DNA of 64,000 nt, taken from the NCBI GenBank assembly GCA_963691705.1, contig OY829545.1:42147475-42211474 (forward strand), in the 5' to 3' direction. The notes below the pieces were generated by a model. The model made no database searches and was not told where the DNA came from. It saw only the letters and a list, made by a program, of their open reading frames with translations. The position numbers were made by a program, and so were the translations under genes. The DNA comes from Viola odorata. Taxonomy: Eukaryota; Streptophyta; Magnoliopsida; Malpighiales; Violaceae. Each line of letters begins with the position of its first letter. The first letter of the stretch is position 1. This document shows, in pieces, positions 35,468 to 47,221 of this stretch.

Positions 35468-36308
35468 AAATTTTCGTATGCATCAAATCATCATTTAAAT
35501 TTTCCTGCACTTATCAAATCGTTGTTTTTATCTTCGTACTCGTCAAGATCATTGTTTAATTTTTCGATAAATATCAACTGTAATTTAAATTCTCGCATTC
35601 ATAAGCTGCTTATTTATTTTTCGAGCTATCACTAACACTCTCATTTTGTAGGTTTAAAATTTAAGCTTCGCTTGAAAGTACGCCTTTCTTTCCCTTTTAT
35701 TTATTCAAAGCTTTCCATAAATATTAATCATATGCATGATATATAGAATTGCTCGAATTAAAATCAACCCACATGAACAACTTTTTTAAAGACTTGCTTA
35801 GAATGCCATGTTCGTTTGATTTTAAATTCCGCTTATATTAACTACATGTATTTGGTGGCTTCGATCCCACATCGGTTTATCATTTTATTTAAATTTTCGT
35901 ATGCATCAAATCATCATTTAAATTTTCCTGCACTTATCAAATCGTTGTTTTTATCTTCGTACTCGTCAAGATCATTGTTTAATTTTTCGATAAATATCAA
36001 TTGTTATTTAAATTCTCGCATTCATAAACTGCTTATTTATTTTTTGAGCTATCACTAACACTCTTATTTTGTAGGTTTAAAATTTAAGCTTCGCTCGAAA
36101 GTATGCCTTTCTTTCCCTTTTATTTATTCAAAGCTTTCCGTAAATATTAATCGTATGCATGATATATAGAATTGCTCGAATTAAAATCAACCCACATGAA
36201 CAACTTGTTTAAAGACTTGCTTAGAATGCCATGTTCGTTTGATTTTAAATTCCGCTTATATTGACTGCATGTATTTGGTGGCTTCGATCTGACATCGGTT
36301 TATCATTT
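35468..36308 (+). repeat. Tandem duplication of about 423 bp in the right outer LTR
   Basis: The segment from AAATTTTCGTATGCATCAAA at 35468 recurs from 35891 with few changes, up to the phrase TTTGGTGGCTTCGATC-ACATCGG and TTTATCATTTT. The left LTR has one copy of the second half. This explains part of the LTR length difference. Confidence 0.85.
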
Positions 36309-36932
36309 TAAAATATCTCTCATTTAAATTTGTACTCTGTTAGGAATCCATGACAGAATCACTTAGTAATTAATTTAATCATGCATGGCCCGATGATGAA
36401 AAAGAGGGTGCTCATTCAGTCTTACGGAAAATTCAGTCCCATCACACTACGGTCAGGAATAATCGATCGGTCTTGAAAATGGTAACCCCGTCCGAAAAGA
36501 TTTTTAAAACGGTAACCCCGTCCAACGATTAATTATTCCTGAACGGTCCAGATCATGGAAAAGACTAAAGTGACGATTCCTCTAAGGACCCCCATTTAAA
36601 ACGCATTTTTATCAAAGATCTTTTAAACACCTCTCTTATCAACCGGTAACCATTTTCGGATGTGACTCGGGTGCCTAACACCTTCCCAAGTCCATATTAC
36701 GACCCCGAACCTTTGTTCTTGGGTTTAGACCCTTTCTTTTGTGCCTTTAGTTTTTGTCTTTTTATTATTTTATTTTTATGCCATGACGATTAGGTTCCCT
36801 TAGCCTAGAGACAAAATTAGGGTGACGACTTCATTGCATGTTGCGAGGCGTCCTTTTACGCCGAGTATCGTAAGGTCTCAGATTTGCCGTACACTTACGA
36901 ACTCTCTTTTATTATTTTCGCGGGGCGCGACA

Positions 36933-36937
36933 ACTTT
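36933..36937. repeat. Target-site duplication ACTTT, right
   Basis: Second copy of the outer element's 5-bp duplication. Confidence 0.9.
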
Positions 36938-37867
36938 ATAGAAGTTACTAAATAAGCATAACTAAATTGAAGTTACTAAAAGTTAACCCGTGGTTATAGC
37001 TTAAAACCCGACCCGAACCGGCCCGCTTAATTTATATCAGGTTGGTGGTAGTTTCGGGCCAATCTCGAATCGACCCGTGTACACCCCTAGTAAATACTTC
37101 ATCAATGCAGTAGCAGAAGGAATTAATTTGACCATAAATCACTTCTCATTTTACCAATCAAATCAGATTTTGATCACAAAACTTAGGTTTTTTTACTTAC
37201 AGATCCAGTTTTAACCATTAAGTTTGATTTTAACCGTTTAGCTCGGTTTTGACCACTTGACACGTTTTTTATCCAAATAATCTCGTTTTAAACCATTTAG
37301 GTTCCATTTTGACCAAATAGGTCAGGTTTTTACTATTTGGTCCGGTTTTGACCGTTGGATCCGATTTTGACCGTTAAACTATAGTTTTGATCATCTAACC
37401 CATTTTTTATAAAATTGTCTCGCGATTGTACTTAATGTCCGGATCACATCCCCAATTTGTAATTTGTTCAATCTGACCTCATATTTGCCAATGTTTACAA
37501 ACCACACCCTAAATTCAAAATGTCACACTACTTGGCTCCCAATCTTTATAAAAAAAAATATCCACCTATAGATTCTAAACCCTTCATTTCTAGCAAAAAA
37601 TGTAATGAGAAGTATTTACTCAAGAAAAATAAAAAAAGGGAAGTATTCGGTATAAAATAATTCTTCTTCTCACGATTAATTTAGTTCTCCACTAGTCAAA
37701 GGAATAAAGAATATTGCTGGTTTTAACTTTTAAAGAAAATAATAATAATAATTAAAAAGAAAAGAAAATAAAGTGGGATATTGTTGAAAAACCAAAGGAA
37801 ATAGAAAGGGAGCCATTTTTGGTTATTTCCTTTTGGTTTTCCGGCGGTCCTGTTATGTTAATGGCAT
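36938..37867. other. Non-coding AT-rich flank of the outer element
   Basis: No gene recognised. This should be the other half of the splicing-factor intron or its flank, but no RRM exon is visible. A stretch at 37000-37090 with ACCCGACCCGAACCGG and CGTGTACACCCCTAG resembles the ends of non-autonomous hAT elements; no partner end was found. At 37180-37400 short TTTTGACC words repeat about every 25-30 bp. Confidence 0.5.
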
Positions 37868-38384
37868 ACTATGGGCCTGTTTGGCGTTCCGGTTCTAGTT
37901 GGAAAAGTGTTGTGGGAAAAGTTCTGTGTGGAAAGTACTTTTGGAAAAGTGCTGTGGGAAACGAGAAGTTATTTTATGGTGTTTGGTAAAAATTGCGGTT
38001 AAAACTATGGTTAGAATGTAAAATGACCATAAAAGACATAAAACCCATTTTTTAAAAATTAATAAAAATAGGAAAAGTGGATCTAGAATTACTTATCTTG
38101 AGATGGAGATTTTATTGTGGTAGTTTTTAATTTATTTTGTTCTAGTATATAAAGTAAAAAAATGAATTTAAAATGAAAAAAAAAAAAAAAAGGAGAGAGG
38201 GCAAAAGCTCGGTTGAGTTTTTGCTACTGGTTGCTCCAGTGAGGAAAGGAGGAGGGCCAAGGCAAAATTGAGTAGAACTTTGTAGGAAGCTCGTTTCTAA
38301 AGGTGTTATCAAATACCACTTTCCAGCTTCTTGGTTTTGAAACCAACTTTTGGAAACAAAAAGTGTTTCCCAAACAGGCACTAT
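37868..38384. mobile_element. MITE-like inverted-repeat element
   Basis: A 507-bp block (37873-38379) has imperfect inverted ends, GGGCCTGTTTGG at the left and CCCAAACAGGC at the right. It is flanked by ACTAT at 37868-37872 and 38380-38384. Inner parts of the ends also pair loosely (GTTGGAAAAGTG and CACTTTCCAGC). There is no coding capacity and an A-run sits at 38178-38191. The superfamily is not settled: the ends resemble Tourist-type MITEs, but the duplication is not TTA/TAA. Confidence 0.65.
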
Positions 38385-41013
38385 ATGGTAGTTCCCATGA
38401 GAGTACAATATCTGGGAATAACAACAAATTTAATTTAATGAAATAAAATTATTTTCGATCAAAAAAAAGGAAATATTAATTTAATTTTCAGTGAGGCAGC
38501 ATAGGTGTGGTGTTTGAAAACGAAATTTTGTCTTAACCATAGGGCACATGATGGCTCCATTTGGTCGACAGCTGTGACAGCTGTGACAACGGTAACAAAT
38601 TTGAACCAAGGCTGGTGGCAGTTATTTTGTTCTGGCTTATATGTTTTACCTACCACTAACATAAATGTAAAATTCCCCCATATATGTTTTATTCTTTTTA
38701 GTTAATCATATTCACCAATATGTAATTTCTATTTATTTAATAATTTTGTACTTTTGTATTTCTATTTAAAAATCACATTATCATGACAAACGATATTGTT
38801 CGTTCGTTTGTTCGTTTTACAACAATACATCATTCGAGGTACGTATCATTCTTTTTATAACGATACATCATTCATGGTAAGTAATCTGTCATTTATACAT
38901 AATATAGTAATTTGTATCACATGATGGTGCGTAGTTGCATTTTGGTCACATGACACAATATTGATGGTACGTGCGTAGTTGCACTTTGTATCAGTATGCA
39001 CAAAATACATGTACTAACTTTGTTGGAAAAGGGGGAAAAAAGAGTTAAGGATGTACTACTAATTAAGAAATTGAATGGGATGCTTTATGTTTACATGGGA
39101 ATGAGATGGGAATTGAAATTACAATTAGTATTATGATTATGATTATGATTATGACTATTATAATTATTATTATTCAATTTGCTCAAATTTTTTTTGCTGA
39201 AAATCGTTATTTTCTTTTTATCTACCTCTACGTTTTATTTAGGAAATTTTCATTTTCCATCACGATTAGAACTAGCTAGGAGTGAGCCGATATCGGAATT
39301 CTGTATTCATTTCCCTTGCGTTTTGACGAAATCTAAATATGATTGCAGAATGAGGGAATGTGCTCCGAAAAAAATAACGTATATACTAAATATGATTTAT
39401 CGAATCAAGATTTATCTTTTTGCACTAAATCGATCCATTAAAAGGAAAAATATAATAACCAGAAGAGAAGGGAGTATTAAAATCGATGCTCGAACTCTTG
39501 AGTAAATAAATCAAAATTAATCTAATTCAATTCGATTTAATTGGTGAGTTAATATAAAATATAAATATAAAATCTCAATTATTTGACCGTTTAGGTTGTC
39601 TAATTAACCTGATCAATTGGTTATTATACTCCAACTGCATTTACCGGCTAGAACATGGATCCGAGTTAATTTTGAAGTTTGGGTTACCAATTCACCAATT
39701 AAATTGTCAGTCCAATTTTACAATAGTGGGGGTGTAGTGTTCCCTTTAAGTAATTATTTCATACATAATAACTGATCCAACAACTTTTTCAATAAATGGT
39801 AAAAAATATCAAATCATACGAACCAACCACCTATTAGTAATTTGATTTTTCACTAAAATAAATAGGAAATTTTTTTTCAATGTTTATAATATTTTGTGTC
39901 CTTTAGAATATTTTATTATAGGATAATAATAGTTTGTTGTTTTTATTCATAGTCATATTTTTGTTTCAAAAATTATCTATATATTATATTGTGTTTATAT
40001 ATTGGTGAATACAAATTAATAAATTATTAAATTCTCTCCGTGGGTAATTATCTGGTTTCGTTCCCCCATTTTTTTAGACGGTCGGTTCCCATAGGGATTA
40101 GGAAGACGTGTATTCTAAGGAAGTATGATGTGCTGCGCTCTTTTTTATTAGTCGTTTTAATCTAAAAATTAATTTTTTATTTAATTAATATTTTTTTGAA
40201 AATTCGTATTAAAAGTTACATTTTTTACTGTCTGTTGCCCCTTGCTGCTCTACTATCGTACTGTCCTACTTCCCGACTACTACTTTATTTAATTTTATTA
40301 TTATTATTTTTTAAATTGTGTAATTTAAGTCCAAACGACTAATAAAAAAGGTGATAATATCCTAAACAGTAAGACTCCTTGGTAACTGCAGTTGATGACG
40401 TGTCTTCGAATTTGACCTTGTATGACCTGCAAAGCGTCGGAGGGAGTCTCTGGCGTAAACTCTCCGACGGTCAAGTTAGTAATGTGTGTTTATAGCAATG
40501 AGAGTGTAAGAACAATAACAGTGTGTGCGTGTCTTTACCCTCCTTCCGCCATGCTATTTATAGGCTAAACATGAGACCGTTGCATTGGCGTTTAATGAAG
40601 GCAATCAATGCCATCATCAATGGAGCCATTACTACCGATTTACCGCGCAGCGTGGTTTTATACAATCAATGTGTAACGTATGTAGAACGGTTACAGGAAA
40701 TCGTTACATATCATTAACTATTGGTTCATTATGGTTACCGGTACGTAAATACCGTTAATAAACTCTGTGTTTATTACCATAATACCCCCTTCCAAGATCC
40801 GGATCCTCCCGGTAGATCGCTAACTTACTACCTATTACCTCTCAAAGGTACTGGTCTTCTTATGTAAGTGCCGGTCTCCACACCGTTCTGGTACTAGCGA
40901 GTCAATCTAACATTCGACCCGCCTACGTGGCCATACGTTAACCAATCAATATTGAGGTAAACGACCACAATGCCCTTGTGATTCCATAATATATTATCAA
41001 AAGGGAATACTTA
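38385..41013. other. Non-coding AT-rich region
   Basis: No credible gene. Seen here: a GATTAT microsatellite at about 39131-39160, and a block at 40390-40760 with GGCGTAAACTCTCCGACGGTCAAG, wording that also occurs in the inner LTR (21850-21885, CCGACGACCAAGTCAGT) and so probably an LTR remnant of another family. The frame 40523-40717 falls in this block and is not called. Confidence 0.5.
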
Positions 41014-41390
41014 GGTTGCGTTTCATCACGGAAATATTTCTGTTTGGAGATATTTCTGTTTTCCAAAAAAATTGATCTAGAGATATTTCCAGAATTATTT
41101 CTATTTTTCAAAATTCTGTTTCACAGCTACAGTACATTTTCTATTTTCCTGCCTTCATTTTCCAACCTTAAAAACCTCGAAATCGTATTCACCTAACAAC
41201 TATTTCTTACTTTTTTGAAAAAAAAAACTAGTAGTATTGTTAAATCAATTTGATTTTAATTAAAAAACAATGCTAATGTTATATTTTGGTTAAGATTAAT
41301 AAAATAAATAGTAGCCCATTTTAAGCTTGTTAAAGATCAAATATAAGTATGGTAAACATATTCATGTTTAAATTCAAAAGCACAAGCCAT
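41014..41390. mobile_element. Fragment of a related Harbinger element end
   Basis: TTA at 41011-41013 is followed by GGTTGCGTTTCATC and the inner words GGAAATATTTCTG and TTCTGTTTCACAGC, which recur at 41408-41440 and, inverted, at 57000-57060. The remainder matches the 291-bp repeat unit of the main element. It is either a truncated older copy into which the main element inserted, or the true outer end of the same element after rearrangement. Confidence 0.55.
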
Positions 41391-41661
41391 TTAGGGATTG
41401 TTTAATTTTTGGAAATATTTCTAAAATCTGTTTCACAACAACATTTTCCCAAATTGAAAATTTTCAAAAAAAATTCCAGTTCTCCAATTGCTAATCAGTT
41501 TTCCATAATTAACACTACAAATTTGAAAAATTCTGGAAATGCCATTTTGGAAGTTTTCCAAAAAAATAATTCCAAATCTTTTTTTTTAGCTCAACCGATC
41601 CACATTGTTAACATAAAAAAGAAACAATGTTATGTTAGACATGTCTACCCTCATAATTTAT

Positions 41662-42655
41662 AAATATGCTAAATCTATTCACGTTAAAGATCAAGTATAA
41701 ATATAATAATTCCGTTTATGAAAATAAAATACATATAAAATTTTCTTGAATTATTTGTTCATGACGTGAATACTACAAACTCGAAAATGTATTCACCTAA
41801 GAACTATTTTTTCTTTTTTTTTGAAAAACGAAAACTACTACTTTTTCTAAATCAATTTGTTTTGAATTAAGAAAACAATGTTAGTTTTTTTAATTTTTGA
41901 AGATTAATAAACTAAATAGTAGCCCATTTTAATTTTGTTAAAGATCAAATATAAATATGCTAAATCTATTCACGTTAAAGATCAAGTATAAATATAATAA
42001 TTCCGTTCATGAAAATAAAATACATATAAAATTTTCTTGAATTATTTGTTCATGACGTGAATACTACAAACTTGAAATCGTATTCACCTAAGAACTATTT
42101 TTTCTTTTTTTTTTGAAAAATGAAAGCTACTACTTTTGTTAAATCAATTTGTTTTGAATTAATAAAATAATGTTAGTTTTTTTAATTTTTGAAGATTAAT
42201 AAACTAAATAGTAGCCCATTTTAATTTTGTTAAAGATCAAATATAAATATGCTAAATCTATTCACGTTAAAGAACAAGTATAAATATAATAATTCTGTTC
42301 ATGAAAATAAAATACATATAAAATTTTCTTGAATTATTTGTTCATGACGTGAATACTACAAACTTGAAATCCTATTCACCTAAGAACTATTTTTTCTTTT
42401 CTTTTGAAAAACGAAAACTACTACTTTTGTTAAATCAATTTGTTTTAAATTAAAAAAACAATGTTAGTTTTTTTAATTTTTGAAGATTAATAAACTAAAT
42501 AGTAGCCCATTTTAATTTTGTTAAAGATCAAATATAAATATGCTAAATCTATTCACGTTAAAGATCAAGTATAAATATAATAATTCCGTTCATGAAAATA
42601 AAATACATATAAAATAGTCTTGAATTATTTGTTCATTACGTGAATACTACAAATA
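41662..42655. repeat. Tandem repeat of about 291 bp near the Harbinger end
   Basis: The phrase AAATATGCTAAATCTATTC occurs at 41662, 41953, 42245 and 42536, spacing 291-292 bp. Units also share GTAGCCCATTTTAATTTTG and CATGACGTGAATACTACAAA. Units differ by only a few bases. A more diverged partial unit is in the fragment at 41160-41345. Confidence 0.92.
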
Positions 42656-42701
42656 TCAACATTCAAAACATATTTAATTTAAATTGTTACTTCTTCATAT
42701 T

Positions 42702-44320
42702 CTAACATTTATTATAATTAGCCCATAATTGATTTGCAATATTTTCTCCAACCGCATTCATTAGTTGTTGTTGGGACATATCCACTTGAATACCTTCTTG
42801 CGTCACATTAGCTTCGTTCTCGTCTAAATTTTCCTGACCTTCTGTACCATATTCTGTGAATAGTTGATCAACTCTATCTTCCATTCGAATAAAGTTGTGT
42901 AGTGTATAACAAGCTAGAGGTATTTGCTTCTAACGACGAAGAGGATAATTTGGAATGGACTTTAAGATTGGTGGGACATATCAACTTGAATACCCTCTTG
43001 CGTCACATTAGCTTTGTTCTCGTCTAAATTTTGTTGACCTTCTGTACCATATTCTGTGAATAGTTGATCAGCTCTATCTTCCATTCGAATAAAGTTGTGT
43101 AGTGTACAACAAGCTAGAGGTATTTGCTTCTGATGACGAAGAGGATAATTTGGAATGGACTTTAAGATTGGAAATCTAGCTTTCAGAATGCCAAAAGCCT
43201 TTTCAATCATATTTCTCAATGACGAATACCGATAGTTAAACAATGCATATTTTCTTGTTATCCTTTTTCGTCCACGAAAATCATTTAAGTGATACCGTTC
43301 ACCACGACAAGGAGCTAAAAATCCAGAAATATTTGAATAACCAGCATCAACTGCATAATAGTAGTCTGCCAAAGATAAATAACAATCAGATATTTGTAGT
43401 AAACCATAAATGTAATAGCTAATAAATATTGTTATGAATTACAAAAATAATGTTTTACTAGTTGCGGGTACAGGAAAAGCATTATCTGGTCTAGTTAATA
43501 CATCAAGAAAGACGCGTGAATCATTAGCTATGCCTTCCCGACTAGTATACACAAAGGTAAACATCATATCATGCGAACAAACCACCATAACATTTTGAGT
43601 AACAAGTGCTTTTCTACCCCGAAAAGTTTTTTGTTTTTTGGCCGGACACCAAGCTGTGACATGAATACCATCTATAGCACCTATGCATTTCTAAAAGAGA
43701 AAAAATAACACATAGATAAGTTTAATATTCAAACATAATTATTTTTATTTAGTCATCACGAATTTATAATACACGTGCATACCTGAAAATATGGATACCA
43801 TCTAGCATTTGCTTGTATCTCTCTTTGAATGGGTCCTCTTGCAACATGTCTAATCAAATCAGTTCCTAAACGAACTAAAGCGTGTATCACACCCTTAACC
43901 CAACGTGAGACTGTCGCAGTTGAATGTTGAAATCATTTTGCCACTATCCTATAATATAGTCAATCTCATTGCCACACCCTCTTCCAAACTAACTGCACGT
44001 GAGTTCTGTAAGTTCAACCCTCTCAACCTGTCACATAAGTTCAGAAACACATGTGGCCTCATACGAAACTTGTCGTGGCATCTAATTGGATTTCCCAGTA
44101 AAACTTCAATAATATACGCTCTACCTGTGAGCATAGATGTGTGGCAAGGTATTCTATCAATGGAATTGTTTTCACTTTCCATTAATATACGGATGAACAT
44201 AGCCTCCTCAAGCTCATCGTCGTCATCATCATCAGTAGAACTATCACTACTTGAATTAATAACAGAAGTATTAGAACAATTCTGAAAATATTGGGACATT
44301 TCACCTGCATTATTAAACAA
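42702..44320 (-). pseudogene. Harbinger transposase (HARBI1-like DDE nuclease)
   Basis: Minus strand. N-terminal part 44320-43949 has an acidic run then GNPIRCHDKFRMRPHVF, LCDRLRGL and EGVAMRLTIL. A small deletion and an in-frame TGA near 43930-43950 then break the frame before FQHSTATVSRWVKGVI. Two introns with GT/AG ends are visible: 43782-43691 (92 bp) and 43458-43366 (93 bp). The exon between starts KCIGAIDGIHVTAWCP, giving the first catalytic Asp, and IANDSRVF gives the second. The last exon has VDAGYSNISGFLAPCRGERY and IEKAFGILKARF, whose Glu completes the triad. The protein would cut and join transposon ends in the nucleus. The C-terminal coding end is duplicated (42774-43170). Confidence 0.85.
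42774..43170 (-). repeat. Tandem duplication of the transposase 3' end, about 197 bp
   Basis: The segment from GGGACATATC to TGGACTTTAAGATTGG occurs at about 42775-42971 and again at 42973-43169. It covers the codons for LKSIPNYPLRHQKQIPLACC to the C-terminal tail. The outer copy has diverged and holds a stop. One ORF can end in either copy. Confidence 0.88.
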
Positions 44321-44516
44321 TTATGTTGTATTAGTTATACCAATAACAAAATTATCTAAATTGACATGTTAATAATAAAATTAATTGACAATAATACTTA
44401 ACATAAATGTCATAGAATTGTACCAACATACATAACAACCAAGTCATAAATATTTTAAAACAACCTCCAAAGAAAGCTCATAAAACAAGTTTACAGGATT
44501 TTAAAACAAGCCCTCA

Positions 44517-45214
44517 TCATTCTAAAGCCCTCAACCAGGACTTCCTCCTCACAATGGATATCTTTATGAACACTTTCCTCCAATGAGATTCTTTGAACTG
44601 TACAAGTGCATTGTTATAAGAGGCCTCCGAAACATCATCTAAACTCTCTAACGCATCCATGCACACATGAACAGAGTATGTATCTCGCGATGGGCTTCTA
44701 ACTTTAGACTGCTCTCCTCTACACTTCTTTGTTTTTTCTATAAAATAATCAGCCTTCGCACTAGCAGATGATGCCATAGCCTCCATATAAGGGTCCCACT
44801 TCTTAGAAACTCCTTTCTTACAATGCCTACTACCTGCATCATTCTCCGCAGCACGTTTTTCTTAGAAACTTGTAAGGAAACATAACATACCATGAAAAAC
44901 ATTTGCCACACAGCTTCAGGTGCATACACAATGTTTAAACTTGATTGGTAGGTGACTCCTGTATGGTCTAACAAATCTGAAAATTGGTGATGTTTTTGTC
45001 GCAGTCGATTGTATTTGCCTAACAACTTGACTGGTCCAAATCGTTCACCAGAAGCTAAGTATAATTCGTTATCCATGTCTTGGCAATACGTAGATTTAAA
45101 ACTAGGAGTACAATTTTGATCTACCTTAACTCTCTCGTACAATATTTCTAAAAATTTCAATTTAGTTCCATCGGACCATTTACCATCATCTTCTCCGTCA
45201 TTTCTTCTTCTCAT
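44517..45214 (-). pseudogene. MYB/SANT-like DNA-binding partner of the Harbinger transposase
   Basis: Minus strand from 45214: an acidic start, then WSDGTKLKFLEILYERVKVD, TYCQDMDNELYL, GPVKLLGKYNRLRQKHHQFS and LLDHTGVTY, which is the Myb/SANT-like domain (Myb_DNA-bind_3 type). Near 44860 the frame changes, by a short intron or a one-base shift. The other frame continues with CKKGVSKKWDPYMEAMASSA to LRALE at 44520, the usual C-terminal part of these proteins. In Harbinger elements this protein imports the nuclease to the nucleus and binds the ends. It is close to and on the same strand as the nuclease gene. Confidence 0.8.
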
Positions 45215-45450
45215 CTAAAAATCCTCAAAATTTCAAAAGCACTCAAATGACCCATATGAAAAATTTAAAGCAAATCAACTAACAAAGTAGAACATTTTGA
45301 TATGGTTATACATATCATACCACAAATATCTATTTAAGTTTTTTTTAGGGACATTATAGTATAGAGTTGAGAAATTAAAGTAGATTATTCTTATTATTAT
45401 TATATTAAATAAAGTAATTAAATTGATATTGCTATTATAATTGTCGTTGG

Positions 45451-46894
45451 GATGTCAATGATACGCTGCAATGGAATGGAAAGTCAGTCCTATATTTTGA
45501 CAAAATGAAAAATTAAAGAAATACAATGAGAAGTGAGAAAAACTGTACGGGAGATGAACATGGGTTGGCGTATAATACTCTATTCGAGTACAAATATAAT
45601 TATCGTAAAAAATAATAGAACCAACCAAGTAGAACACAGAGGAAAATTCAGGGCACAAAGCGAGCAGGTGTACGAGCAAATATCAATACGAACACACTGT
45701 GAATAGTAACACATGAGGGCAATTTTGGGATTTTAAAATAACGAACAACAAATGACGTCAAAATAGCAAAACGAACCCAGATAACTGACTGTAATGATGA
45801 GGCGAGAAGAACCCAGGTTGCGGAGAGGTCAGAGGTGGCCGAAGTGGGCTACACGCGCCGGCGCGTGGAGGAGGCCGACGAAGACGTTGGCTGCGCGTCG
45901 CCTGTCAGAATGTCGCGCTTCCACTTGCTCCCAACTCGACTCGTCCTTGCGCTCTTTCCTGTGCCGGCGGCGAGAATAGCAGACGCTTGGAAGTGGTCGA
46001 ATAGAGAAAACAGAAAAAATTGGATTTGGTTAAGGGTTTAGGAAGAAAGTGGATATGAATTGGAAGAAAGTGGACTAGTTGTTTATTAGTTGTAAATAAT
46101 AATTGAACTTGTAATAGTTGTTGTCAAAAGTTGATGCCATCCAGTTGAAATGCAAAGAATAGATATTATATTATAAATGCAAAGATGAGTTGTTTACTAG
46201 TTGTAAATAATTGTACTCGTTCCTGACCGTTCTGAAAAGGATTCACATTCAGTCTTTGTTGCGAGACTGAGCAATGCAATAATTATTTTGTCACCATTAT
46301 GTATGCAATAATTCAATTGCTCTGTTCTTTCATGACAATAGTGAGCAATGCAGTAATTATTTTGTCATCATTATGTATGCAATAATTCAATTGCTCTGCC
46401 CTTTCAATTGCTCTGCTCTTTCATAACTCAATTATTTGATATTAAGAGTGAGAATAAATTAAGGAGTGAGCGAGTCTTATGTGTATCTATTAATTTTATT
46501 TTTTTTAAACGAGAAATTATTAAATATATTCATTACATATAAGTGTAACTTTAATATGAGCTCATTTAATTGATTTTTTAAAATTAAAAGTGAATTCATA
46601 TTTATTAATTTGCAAAATCAAAATGAGAAAAGTGACCGAAATGAGAAATTATTAAATATATTCGTTACATATAAGTGTAACTTCAATATGAGCTCATTTA
46701 ATTGATATCTTGTTATTAAAAGTGAATTCATATTTATTAATTTGCAAAATCAAAATGAGAAAAGTGACCGAACATAAAACTACTGTTCTATGTAATAATT
46801 TGTCAAGCTCCTTAACTTCATACTTATTTTCTTAATAAAAAACCTGAAGGGAAAAGGTTATGACTTAGTCAAATCATAATTAATTAAGCCATTA
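45451..46894. repeat. Direct duplication copy A flanking the pararetrovirus
   Basis: From GATGTCAATGATACGCTGCA to AATTAAGCCATTA, this 1444-bp stretch recurs at 55288-56713. Copy A continues leftward into the MYB gene flank; its right edge meets viral DNA. By hand count the first 620 bp have about 25 substitutions and a 2-bp indel against copy B, and copy A carries an extra run of about 18 bp near 46400. Small frames inside (45794-45979, 45835-46041) are not supported as genes. It also contains internal direct repeats (46510-46650 and 46650-46760). Confidence 0.93.
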
Positions 46895-46997
46895 ATGAAT
46901 CCTGATCTATACATACCTCAAAATGACGGAACTTATCTCCGAAGACGATCCGGTTCAGATATGGTAGCTCTCTTTCTGGAGGGGGTAAGGGTAAGGA
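46894..46997 (+). repeat. Left terminal redundancy of the viral insert
   Basis: Matches 55173-55287 with about two substitutions and a 13-bp loss (GTAG then CTCTC, where the right copy has extra bases around 55247). It shows the insert overlaps itself. From 46998 to 47221 follows the intergenic leader before the movement protein, with no ORF; the reading frame of the last viral ORF would stop at 47035-47037 in a circular molecule. Confidence 0.88.
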
Positions 46998-47221
46998 GGT
47001 TTTGACTCTTCCTAACTCTCACCACAGGAGATTTTAGGTAACATTCGGCGTTGGTCAGCCGTTAAATCCGTTGGTTTAGTCGTAAAGCCCAGTGAGGTAG
47101 GTGGTCCCAGTGGTGGTCCCGACAAATTTACCTAAAAACTACTATAGTAAGAGGAAAAAGAAGAAAATAAACAATTTTACCTTTGTCACCTAAAGAAAGA
47201 TAGTTATTAATCTTTGATATC

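Larger units (their letters stand above)
1859..36932 (+). mobile_element. Outer Ty3/gypsy retrotransposon, Tat/Ogre type, interrupted by a nested element
   Basis: The element starts TGTTGATACCCG and ends GGCGCGACA, with LTRs at 1859-4265 and 32809-36932, the ACTTT duplication outside, a primer site after the left LTR and a purine tract before the right one. Internal order is a DUF7745-like ORF, gag, protease, RT, RNase H, a second RNase H, integrase, then a very long 3' UTR. The extra ORF before gag, the DN-type protease motif and the second RNase H are hallmarks of the Tat/Ogre clade. Without the 12.4-kb nested insert (20296-32660) and its duplication the element is about 22.7 kb, in the size range of Ogre elements. 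Every coding module has stops or frameshifts, so this copy cannot make its own proteins. The two LTRs differ by several percent by eye, so the insertion is old. Confidence 0.92.
32809..36932 (+). repeat. 3' LTR of the outer retrotransposon, enlarged
   Basis: 4124 bp, starting TGTTGATACCCG and ending GGGGCGCGACA. Relative to the left LTR it has the insertion 33807-34197 and about 1.3 kb of extra low-complexity sequence between 34610 and 36010, made of words like AAATTTCTGCAAATATCAACTG. The frames at 34162-34437 and 34772-35050 have no known relatives and are not called genes. Confidence 0.9.

Noticed and set aside
37000..37090. hAT element end at 37075-37090
   Set aside because: Only one end is visible and no 8-bp duplication was found; mentioned in the region note only.
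40390..40760. Possible small gene around 40523-40717
   Set aside because: Wording such as CTCCGACGGTCAAGT matches LTR sequence, so this is probably an LTR remnant; no conserved protein was recognised.
45794..46041. GC-rich frames in duplication copy A, possibly a first exon
   Set aside because: Copy B (55653-55877) has different frame lengths, substitutions are spread over codon positions, and no splice context or known domain is seen.
46998..47221. tRNA-Met primer site of the virus
   Set aside because: I looked for TGGTATCAGAGC here and after the promoter and did not find it, so no primer site is annotated.
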